Assembly (NCBI GenBank): GCA_945227095.1
Contig: CALYOC010000054.1
Location: 1-5,811 of the forward strand
Direction: 5' to 3'
Source of the DNA: an uncultured Clostridia bacterium
GTDB lineage: Bacteria; Bacillota; Clostridia; Oscillospirales; Acutalibacteraceae
DNA length: 5,811 nucleotides
Shown here: positions 1-5,244 of the stretch, piece by piece
How positions within the stretch are numbered: position 1 is the stretch's first letter
How the letters are laid out: each line of letters begins with the position of its first letter
Notes under the pieces: generated by a model
What the model saw: only the letters and a program-made list of their open reading frames with translations
The model's database searches: none
Told to the model about the DNA's origin: nothing
Made by a program: the position numbers and the translations under genes

Positions 1-25
1 TAAAATAAGCACGAGGTGAAATAAG

Positions 26-955
26 ATGAAAATTTACAACAGTTTTACAGAGCTCACCTGTAAAAAGCCCTTACTGCGCGCCAGCAATTTTGTCAAAAAG
101 AATGAGTTAAAAGCCAATCTTTTATTTAAACTTGAATACTTTAATCCCGCAGGAAGCGTTAAGGACAGAATTGCGGTAAATATGATTGAACAGGCGGAAA
201 AATCGGGTGTACTAAAGCCCGGAGCTCTGATTGTTGAACCTACGAGCGGTAATACCGGAATCGGCTTATCGGCAGTTGCTGCGTCAAAGGGGTACAGGAT
301 AATAATCGTTATGCCGGAGACAATGAGTGTTGAAAGGCGTAAACTTATGAAGGCATACGGTGCCGAGTTAGTTCTCACACCGGGTGCAAAAGGTATGAAA
401 GGTGCTATTGAAAAGGCGAATGAAATTGCCGCTGAAAATCCCGGCAGTTTTATTCCCGGTCAGTTTGTCAATCCGAACAATCCGCAGACACACTTTGAAA
501 CCACAGGTCCGGAAATATGGGATGATACCGACGGCAAGGTTGATATCTTTGTTGCCGGAGTCGGTACCGGCGGCACCGTTACGGGAGTCGGAACATACTT
601 AAAGAGTAAGAATAAAGATATTAAAATAGTAGCAGTTGAGCCGGAGTCATCGCCCGTGCTATCAAAGGGAGTTGCCGGTGCTCATAAGATTCAGGGAATC
701 GGTGCCGGATTTGTTCCCGATGTTCTCGATACCGATATTTATGATGAAATTATCACGGTGAAAAATGAGGACGCAATTGAAACTGCAAAGAGCGTTGCTG
801 TTAGCGAGGGCATACTTGTCGGTATTTCTTCGGGCGCGTCCGTTTGGGCGGCTGCACAGCTTGCTGCTAAGGAGGAAAACCGTGGCAAGACAATAGTCGC
901 GCTTTTACCCGACACGGGAGAAAGGTATTTGTCCACCGCGCTTTTTGATGATTAA
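26..955 (+). CDS. cysK: Cysteine synthase (O-acetylserine sulfhydrylase), CysK type
   Basis: This cytosolic PLP enzyme makes L-cysteine from O-acetylserine and sulfide, the last step of cysteine biosynthesis. The 309-residue product has the usual CysK length and fold-type II motifs in order. NPAGSVKDR carries the Schiff-base lysine K46. TSGNTG (73-78) is the substrate carboxylate loop. [13 protein letters not shown] spans about 144-156. GTGGT (180-184) is the PLP phosphate loop. GIGAGFVP spans 224-231. GISSGAS (266-272) supplies S269 to the pyridine nitrogen, and GERYLST lies near the C-terminus. No regulatory CBS domain is present, which argues against cystathionine beta-synthase; CysM-type enzymes are shorter in motif agreement but cannot be fully excluded. 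The ATG is preceded by GAGGTGA (13-19) at 6-nt spacing, supporting this start. The promoter lies left of the window. A terminator follows directly, so it is the last gene of its transcript. No key residue is missing. Confidence 0.96.
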   Translation: MKIYNSFTELTCKKPLLRASNFVKKNELKANLLFKLEYFNPAGSVKDRIAVNMIEQAEKSGVLKPGALIVEPTSGNTGIGLSAVAASKGYRIIIVMPETMSVERRKLMKAYGAELVLTPGAKGMKGAIEKANEIAAENPGSFIPGQFVNPNNPQTHFETTGPEIWDDTDGKVDIFVAGVGTGGTVTGVGTYLKSKNKDIKIVAVEPESSPVLSKGVAGAHKIQGIGAGFVPDVLDTDIYDEIITVKNEDAIETAKSVAVSEGILVGISSGASVWAAAQLAAKEENRGKTIVALLPDTGERYLSTALFDD

Positions 956-982
956 AGTATATGATTTAAGTATAATATTTGT

Positions 983-1028
983 AAAACGCACTTTATTTAG
1001 CCTTTTGGCTGAATCAAGGTGCGTTTTT
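983..1028 (+). terminator. Intrinsic terminator of cysK
   Basis: AAAACGCAC (983-991) pairs with GTGCGTTTT (1019-1027). The stem continues inward with a one-base bulge to TTTAGCC (996-1002) pairing with GGCTGAA (1007-1013, including one T-G pair) around a TTTT loop. The 3' arm ends in a run of five T. The A-run on the 5' side would form a short U-run on the opposite strand, so termination in both directions is possible, although no convergent gene is visible. It separates cysK from the TetR-sulfatase unit. Confidence 0.88.
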
Positions 1029-1035
1029 AAATGTG

Positions 1036-1061
1036 TTGACATAAATTTATACTGATGTTAA
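1036..1061. promoter_or_regulatory. Candidate operator: imperfect inverted repeat within the TetR promoter
   Basis: TTGACAT (1036-1042) and ATGTTAA (1055-1061) match as inverted half-sites at 6 of 7 positions across a 12-bp gap. A perfect 10-bp palindrome, ATAAATTTAT (1041-1050), lies between them. Together they cover the -35 and reach the -10, where a TetR-family repressor encoded immediately downstream would be expected to bind. AT-rich promoters produce such palindromes by chance, so this is only a candidate. Confidence 0.35.
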
Positions 1062-1064
1062 AAT
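1036..1064 (+). promoter_or_regulatory. Sigma-A type promoter for the TetR-sulfatase unit
   Basis: A perfect -35 TTGACA (1036-1041) is followed after 17 bp by -10 TAAAAT (1059-1064), with a TGn extension at 1056-1058. The predicted transcript would begin near 1071, giving a leader of about 30 nt before the regulator's ATG. It starts just after the cysK terminator, so the downstream pair is independently transcribed. Confidence 0.82.
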
Positions 1065-1089
1065 TTAAATGATAGAGTTTTATTTTTGC

Positions 1090-1094
1090 GGAGG
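1090..1094 (+). promoter_or_regulatory. Ribosome binding site fixing the TetR start at ATG 1101
   Basis: GGAGG lies 6 nt before ATG 1101. A TTG at 1086 is in the same frame but sits upstream of this site and has no binding site of its own, so the ATG is the start. Confidence 0.88.
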
Positions 1095-1100
1095 TTTCAT

Positions 1101-1637
1101 ATGACGAAATTTAATGCAACCAATCAAAAAATCGCAAATTCTCTTAAAGAAGTAATGAGAGAAAAACCTTTTGATAAAATCACTATTTCGGATATTACGG
1201 AAAATTGCTCAATTAACCGATTGACCTTCTACTATCATTTTAAAGATAAATATGACCTTTTGAACGCCATATGCTACAACGAGATTATCTCAAAACTTTC
1301 AGACGCAGGCGATAAGGAAAGTTTAAAAAACGGCTTTATAGCACTATTCAAGACTATGCAGGAGGAAAAGGATTTTTATACCAACGCTTTTTTGTGTAAC
1401 AATTCCAAACTCGACGAACTGATTCTCGATTATTTCAAGAAATTCGTTAATTTTATCAATCAGAGTTCTCAAAATGAACAACACTACTCCGAGAGAGATT
1501 TGTATGTTTTTTCGATATTTCTTGCCTCAGGCTGTAAGGGTGTTTTAACTCAATGGGTTAAGGACGGAATGCCGGGGAGACCGGAAGACTTGACAAACAG
1601 ACTAATTTCATTGTTAGATGCTCAAAACGCTAACTAA
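1101..1637 (+). CDS. TetR/AcrR-family transcriptional regulator, DhaS-like
   Basis: This is a dimeric DNA-binding regulator of 178 residues, near the family norm. The N-terminal TetR_N domain (about residues 8-54) contains EKPFDKITISDITENCSINR, the helix-turn-helix, followed by the family signature FYYHFKDKYDLL (43-54). The C-terminal region, with a motif ending in FLASGCKGVLTQWVKDGMP (about 140-158), resembles the TetR_C_8 / dihydroxyacetone-kinase-regulator (DhaS) type that binds small ligands. The ligand cannot be read from the sequence. It has its own strong promoter and lies 30 nt upstream of the sulfatase in the same direction with no terminator between them. Inference: it autoregulates the unit and senses the sulfatase substrate or product. 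DhaS itself acts as an activator, so repression should not be assumed. Confidence is high for the family and low for the regulon. Confidence 0.92.
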   Translation: MTKFNATNQKIANSLKEVMREKPFDKITISDITENCSINRLTFYYHFKDKYDLLNAICYNEIISKLSDAGDKESLKNGFIALFKTMQEEKDFYTNAFLCNNSKLDELILDYFKKFVNFINQSSQNEQHYSERDLYVFSIFLASGCKGVLTQWVKDGMPGRPEDLTNRLISLLDAQNAN

Positions 1638-1657
1638 TAATAAATGACATATATTTT

Positions 1658-1663
1658 GGAGGA
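1658..1663 (+). promoter_or_regulatory. Ribosome binding site fixing the sulfatase start at ATG 1668
   Basis: GGAGGA lies 4 nt before ATG 1668. An in-frame ATG at 1644 would add eight residues ending just before the conserved SKNIIFYFSDQQ start, but it lacks a binding site and would be translated through this one. The later ATG is therefore preferred. Confidence 0.87.
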
Positions 1664-1667
1664 AACT

Positions 1668-2981
1668 ATGTCAAAAAATATTATTTTCTACTTCAGTGAC
1701 CAGCAGCGGTGGGACACAGTAAATGAAACGCTCACACCGAATTTAATGAAACTTGCCGACGAGGGAAGAATGTTTTTAAACTCTTACACCTGTCAGCCGG
1801 TGTGCGGACCCGCGCGCGCCTGTCTGCAAACCGGCGTATATGCTACTCAGTGCGGGTGCAGATATAACGGAATTCCTGCGCCTACCGATATGCCGACACT
1901 TGCGCATTATTTTAATGAGGCGGGTTATCAAACCGCATATATCGGTAAATGGCACCTTGCTTCAAACAGAGTTTTCGGTCAGCATTGTGAAAAGACGGCT
2001 GTGCCTCCCGAAAGTCAAGGTGAGTACGGATATTGGAGAGGCGCTGATGTTCTCGAATTTACTTCCGACGGATACGGCGGTTACATCTTTGACGGTGAAG
2101 GAAATAAACTCGATTTTGAGGGTTATAGAGCCGATTGTATCAATGACTTTGCCCTCGAATACTTGGATAAATGTGATAAAGACAAGCCTTTCTTTATGTT
2201 TGTTTCTCAGATTGAGCCGCATCATCAAAACAGCGCGGGACACTATCAAGGCTATAAGCCGACCGTTCCCGATTATGCCGACTATCCGATTCCCGATGAC
2301 CTGTCATTCTTAAAGGGCAACTATAAGGAAGAGTATCCCGATTATCTTTCGGCTATCAATAGGCTTGATTATAATGTCGGGCGACTTGTAGAAAAGCTTA
2401 AACAACTCGGAATTTATGATGATACATATATTATTTACACCTCCGACCACGGCTCACATTTTAAAACAAGGAATGTTGAATATAAGCGTTCTTGCCACGA
2501 TTCGTGTGCCCATACGCCGCTAATTATCAAGGGCGGTGAATTTGACGGCGGCGTAAAAGATGACCGCCTTGTAAGCCTTATTGATTTGCCGGCAACACTT
2601 TTGTCCATGGCGGGTATTTCCGTGCCGGATTATTACGAGGGAAAAGACCTGTGCTCGCAAATTAAGGGTGAGAGCGAGCGTGATTTCGTATTTATGCAGA
2701 TAAGCGAGAGTCAGTGCGGACGCGCAATTAGGACAAAGAGGTATAAGTATTGCATTCGTGATTTTATGCCATGTGGATATATTCACGGCAGTTCACCGGT
2801 TTATTTTGAAGCATATCTTTATGACTTGGAGAATGACCCCGCCGAAAAGAATAACCTTGTCAAGTCCAAGGAGTATTCGGAGGTACGGGGAAAATTGAGA
2901 GATATGCTTGTAAATCAAATGCTAAGCATAGGTGAAAGGAAGCCCAAAATAGTAAAAGCGCCGATTGTATTAAAAAAATAA
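1668..2981 (+). CDS. Cytoplasmic type I (formylglycine) sulfatase, Cys-type
   Basis: This alkaline-phosphatase-superfamily sulfatase (437 residues, normal length) would hydrolyse a sulfate ester to the alcohol and sulfate. Metal and active-site elements appear in order: FSDQQRWDT near the N-terminus with D11/Q12; the sulfatase signature C46-G-P-A-R50 followed by ACLQTG (51-56), where C46 is the residue converted to formylglycine; GKWH (93-96) with K94 and H96; EPHHQN (183-188); and TSDHG (258-262) with D260/H261. The C-terminus has the usual AIRTKRYKYC and YDLENDPAEKNNL segments. Because the active residue is Cys, in an anaerobe it would need a radical-SAM maturase (anSME), which is not in the window. 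There is no signal peptide or membrane segment, so the substrate is presumably a small imported molecule; it cannot be identified here. The segment 42-64 is rich in cysteine (five). It is probably co-transcribed with the TetR gene upstream. Some relatives hydrolyse phosphonates or phosphodiesters, but the CxPxR signature favours a sulfatase. Confidence 0.92.
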   Translation: MSKNIIFYFSDQQRWDTVNETLTPNLMKLADEGRMFLNSYTCQPVCGPARACLQTGVYATQCGCRYNGIPAPTDMPTLAHYFNEAGYQTAYIGKWHLASNRVFGQHCEKTAVPPESQGEYGYWRGADVLEFTSDGYGGYIFDGEGNKLDFEGYRADCINDFALEYLDKCDKDKPFFMFVSQIEPHHQNSAGHYQGYKPTVPDYADYPIPDDLSFLKGNYKEEYPDYLSAINRLDYNVGRLVEKLKQLGIYDDTYIIYTSDHGSHFKTRNVEYKRSCHDSCAHTPLIIKGGEFDGGVKDDRLVSLIDLPATLLSMAGISVPDYYEGKDLCSQIKGESERDFVFMQISESQCGRAIRTKRYKYCIRDFMPCGYIHGSSPVYFEAYLYDLENDPAEKNNLVKSKEYSEVRGKLRDMLVNQMLSIGERKPKIVKAPIVLKK

Positions 2982-2997
2982 TTTAACCTTTTTAAAT

Positions 2998-3036
2998 CAA
3001 ACCGCAGAATTTGTTTTTAACATATTCTGCGGTTTG
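2998..3036 (+). terminator. Probable terminator hairpin after the sulfatase
   Basis: CAAACCGCAGAAT (2998-3010) is perfectly complementary to ATTCTGCGGTTTG (3024-3036), giving a 13-bp stem with a 13-nt loop, 16 nt after the sulfatase stop. The sequence after the stem is T-rich (GTTAAGATTTATTTAC then TTTTTT) but has no clean T-run directly at the base, so efficiency is uncertain. Position between an ending gene and a new promoter supports a terminator. Confidence 0.68.
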
Positions 3037-3046
3037 TTAAGATTTA

Positions 3047-3075
3047 TTTACTTTTTTACATATTTTTGATATAAT
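3047..3075 (+). promoter_or_regulatory. Promoter of the metallophosphoesterase gene
   Basis: A consensus -10 TATAAT (3070-3075) has a TGn extension (TGA, 3067-3069). A weaker -35, TTTACT (3047-3052), lies at the optimal 17-bp spacing. The transcript would begin near 3082, leaving a leader of about 48 nt. Confidence 0.78.
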
Positions 3076-3129
3076 TTAATAAGAATAAAATATTGTCTAA
3101 GCAAAATTCGCATAAAGAAGTCGGTGTAA

Positions 3130-4020
3130 ATGAGAAAAGAACAAAAAATCTACTCAATAATTGCCTGTATATTAAGCGTCGTTCTGTTTTTCGGCGCGTA
3201 TTTGTATTGGGACAATAACACTATCGAAGTCAGCGAATATGTCTATCAAAATGACAAAATCCCCGAAAGCTTCGATTCTGTGAGAATTCTGCAAATTTCT
3301 GATTTAGAGAGCAAGGAATTCGGTGAAGGTAACTCCTATCTTTTGGAGAAGTGCATCGAAGCAAAGCCCGATTATATTTTCATCACAGGTGATTTACTCG
3401 GCAGCAGCGATACTGATACAACTGTTGCGCTCAATTTAATTAAAGGTCTGTCTTCAAACCTATCCTCCGAAATATATTATGTCCACGGCAATCACGAAAT
3501 GCTCTTGGATGACAACGCTCTTGCCACCTTTGAAGCCGCACTAACGCAGTTCGGAGTTCATATTCTCGACGGTGAATATCAGAAGATATACAGGGGTGGG
3601 GATTGCGTTAATATCCTTGGATTTCAAGATGTGTCATGGTATTCGAGAGAATACGGTTTTCATTATTACAGGGATTATGCTGATACAGATGAATACTTTG
3701 AATTTGTTTGGGAACGACTCGCACGGCAGACCGGTGATGATTTCACAATGCTTCTCTCACATCACTGCGAGTGCTTCAACATTTATAAAAGGTTTGATGT
3801 CGATTTAATCTTTTCCGGTCATGCACACGGCGGTATAGTCAGGCTTCCCTTTAACAATGCGCTTTTTGCACCTGAGCAGGGCTTTTTCCCGGAGTATTTC
3901 GCCGGAAGATATGAATCTAACGGCAGGACTATGTTTGTCAGCCGCGGACTCGGTATGACAAACGGAGTCTTGCGAGTGTTTAACAGAGCAAATCTCAATT
4001 TGATTGTGCTGAAAAAGTAG
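3130..4020 (+). CDS. Membrane-anchored calcineurin-like metallophosphoesterase, YkuE/YaeI type
   Basis: This 296-residue protein has a short basic N-terminus, one transmembrane segment (about residues 7-27) and a calcineurin-like phosphoesterase domain that should face outside. Motifs in order: QISDLES (55-61, motif I), GDLL (87-90, motif II), GNHE (120-123, motif III), SHH (210-212, motif IV) and SGHAHGG (229-235, motif V). Motif I normally reads D-x-H; here it is D58-L-E60 with codon GAG, so one usual metal-ligand histidine is replaced, while all other ligands are present. The family includes LpxH/YaeI-like lipid pyrophosphatases and other metallophosphatases; the substrate here is unknown. 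An in-frame TAA directly precedes the ATG, so no earlier start exists. The ribosome binding site is weak (AGAAG at 3116-3120, or GGTG at 3123-3126), which suggests low expression despite a good promoter. It appears to be a single-gene transcript with no functional link to its neighbours that I can demonstrate. Confidence 0.9.
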   Translation: MRKEQKIYSIIACILSVVLFFGAYLYWDNNTIEVSEYVYQNDKIPESFDSVRILQISDLESKEFGEGNSYLLEKCIEAKPDYIFITGDLLGSSDTDTTVALNLIKGLSSNLSSEIYYVHGNHEMLLDDNALATFEAALTQFGVHILDGEYQKIYRGGDCVNILGFQDVSWYSREYGFHYYRDYADTDEYFEFVWERLARQTGDDFTMLLSHHCECFNIYKRFDVDLIFSGHAHGGIVRLPFNNALFAPEQGFFPEYFAGRYESNGRTMFVSRGLGMTNGVLRVFNRANLNLIVLKK

Positions 4021-4035
4021 AATATTATACATAAC

Positions 4036-4065
4036 TTGATTTATATAAGCAAAATATGCTATTAT
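4036..4065 (+). promoter_or_regulatory. Probable promoter of the aminotransferase-glycosyltransferase operon
   Basis: TTGATT (4036-4041) and TATTAT (4060-4065) lie 18 bp apart, with a TGn extension (TGC, 4057-4059). Two further TATAAT hexamers (4065-4070 and 4070-4075) overlap but have no reasonable -35 at 16-18 bp. The start would be near 4072, about 33 nt before the coding region. No convincing terminator of the preceding gene lies in this 84-bp gap, so read-through from the phosphoesterase is possible. Confidence 0.6.
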
Positions 4066-4069
4066 ATAA
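4041..4069. repeat. Paired TTATATAA palindromes over the promoter
   Basis: TTATATAA, itself a perfect palindrome, occurs at 4041-4048 and 4062-4069. The copies are 21 bp apart, about two helical turns. With the adjoining GCA (4049-4051) and TGC (4057-4059) they can also form an imperfect hairpin with a two-base bulge. It may be an operator or only a product of very AT-rich sequence. Confidence 0.35.
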
Positions 4070-4093
4070 TATAATTTATTTTAAATTTATGAT

Positions 4094-4099
4094 GGGGTG
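4094..4099 (+). promoter_or_regulatory. Ribosome binding site supporting the TTG start at 4105
   Basis: GGGGTG, one base from the ideal GAGGTG, lies 5 nt before TTG 4105 and is separated from it by a T-run (4100-4106) whose last two bases form the start codon. An in-frame TGA at 4090-4092 rules out an earlier start. The first in-frame ATG (4144) would remove the conserved N-terminal IWLASPH segment. Confidence 0.72.
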
Positions 4100-4104
4100 T
4101 TTTT

Positions 4105-5244
4105 TTGGACAGTAAAGGACATATTTGGCTTGCTTCACCGCATATGAGCGATGAGGGATTTGAGCAGGAATTTGTTCAAGAGGCCTTTGATACAAACTGG
4201 ATAGCTCCTTTGGGCAAAAATGTCAACGAATTTGAAAAGGAAATGGCTCATAAGCTCGGCGCTAAGAATTCAGTTGCGCTTAGCGCGGGAACCGCGGCGA
4301 TTCATTTGGGCTTGAAAGCCGCAGGAGTAAAAGAGGGTGACATAGTATTTTGTCAGAGTCTCACTTTTTCTGCGTCTGCCAACCCGATTACATATTTAAA
4401 CGCAAAACCCGTGTTTATTGATTCCGATTTCGAGTCCTGGTGTATGAGTCCCGAGGCACTTGAAAGGGCATTTGAAAAGTACCCGGAATGTAAATATGTT
4501 GTCGTAGTTCATCTGTACGGTCTTTGCGCCAAACTTGATGAAATAATGAGAATTTGCCGTGAACACGGTGCGACTCTTATCGAGGACGCGGCGGAGAGCC
4601 TCGGCAGTAAGTATAAGGGTAAATATACCGGTACTTTCGGCAAATGCGGTATAATCTCATTCAACGGAAATAAAATTATCACTACAAGTGGCGGCGGAAT
4701 GTTGCTTCTCAATGACGATGATGCGGACGAGCTCGCGCAGAAGGTAACATTCTGGTCAACTCAGTCGCGTGAAAAGGCTCGTCACTATCAGCATAAAGAA
4801 ATCGGTTACAACTACCGAATGAGTAATGTCGTAGCCGGTATCGGCCGCGGTCAGTTAAAGGTGCTTGACAAGCGAGTTGAGAAAAAGCAATATATCTATA
4901 ATTTCTATAAATCACATCTGTCTGATTTAGACGGCATTTCCTTTATGCCAACCTACGACTGGGAAGAGTCTAACTGTTGGCTTACCTGTATTCAACTCTC
5001 CGGCAAGGTAAGACCTATCGACATTCTTGAGGGACTTGAGAAATGCGATATTGAATCAAGGCCAATCTGGAAACCCATGCATATGCAACCGGTATTTGCG
5101 GATTGTGATTACATCGACAACGGCGCGGTCGCGCAGCATATTTTTGAAAACGGTGTCTGTCTGCCGAGCGATACCAAAATGACGGATGAGGATTTAATCA
5201 GAGTGTGCACCGCCATCAGAGAAATTTTGAATAGTAAGAATTGA
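4105..5244 (+). CDS. DegT/DnrJ/EryC1/StrS nucleotide-sugar aminotransferase, EpsN/PglE-like
   Basis: This PLP enzyme is predicted to transfer an amino group from glutamate to C4 of a UDP-4-keto-6-deoxy-GlcNAc-type sugar, the bacillosamine-route step carried out by Campylobacter PglE and attributed to Bacillus EpsN. The 379-residue product is full length. Visible elements: IWLASPHMS (7-15), FDTNWIAPLG (28-37), SAGTAAIH (60-67, PLP phosphate loop), IEDAAESLG (159-167) with D161 for the pyridine nitrogen, and SFNGNKIITTSGGGM with Schiff-base lysine K190. The C-terminal half has HYQHKEIGYNYRMSN, ESRPIWKPMH and CLPSDTKMT. SFNGNK, rather than the SFHPTK type seen in many DegT enzymes, is the pattern I recall for EpsN/PglE. 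It starts with TTG. The stop overlaps the ATG of the glycosyltransferase (TGATG), indicating translational coupling. The 4,6-dehydratase and acetyltransferase partners are not in the window, so the exact sugar is inferred; other 4-amino sugars are possible. Confidence 0.92.
   Translation: MDSKGHIWLASPHMSDEGFEQEFVQEAFDTNWIAPLGKNVNEFEKEMAHKLGAKNSVALSAGTAAIHLGLKAAGVKEGDIVFCQSLTFSASANPITYLNAKPVFIDSDFESWCMSPEALERAFEKYPECKYVVVVHLYGLCAKLDEIMRICREHGATLIEDAAESLGSKYKGKYTGTFGKCGIISFNGNKIITTSGGGMLLLNDDDADELAQKVTFWSTQSREKARHYQHKEIGYNYRMSNVVAGIGRGQLKVLDKRVEKKQYIYNFYKSHLSDLDGISFMPTYDWEESNCWLTCIQLSGKVRPIDILEGLEKCDIESRPIWKPMHMQPVFADCDYIDNGAVAQHIFENGVCLPSDTKMTDEDLIRVCTAIREILNSKN

Noticed and set aside
1..25. 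End of an upstream gene (TAA at positions 1-3)
   Set aside because: With only 25 bases before cysK the frame of any upstream gene cannot be established.
34..378. 114-codon open frame on the - strand inside cysK
   Set aside because: It is antisense to strongly conserved cysK codons and shows no family motif or promoter; most likely a codon-bias shadow. The same reasoning applies to the other antisense frames at 739-936, 1962-2249, 2520-2786, 3805-4032, 4509-4712 and 4709-4915.
1086..1100. TTG at 1086 as start of the TetR gene, adding five residues
   Set aside because: GGAGG at 1090-1094 lies inside this extension and is ideally placed for ATG 1101; no ribosome binding site precedes the TTG.
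956..1100. Riboswitch or T-box leader upstream of the TetR-sulfatase unit
   Set aside because: The predicted leader is only about 30 nt and the hairpin before it is accounted for by the cysK terminator.
1644..1667. ATG at 1644 as the sulfatase start
   Set aside because: The strong GGAGGA at 1658-1663 serves ATG 1668, and the family's conserved sequence begins right after that ATG.
1840..2313. 157-codon open frame on the + strand inside the sulfatase gene
   Set aside because: It is out of frame with a clearly recognisable sulfatase, lacks a ribosome binding site and shows no recognisable domain; it is a shadow of the real gene.
4021..4080. Intrinsic terminator after the phosphoesterase
   Set aside because: Only an AT-only hairpin with a bulge can be drawn, with no GC-rich stem followed by a T-run; the region reads better as a promoter.
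4144..4146. ATG at 4144 as the aminotransferase start
   Set aside because: It would remove the conserved IWLASPH segment, and it has no close ribosome binding site, unlike TTG 4105.
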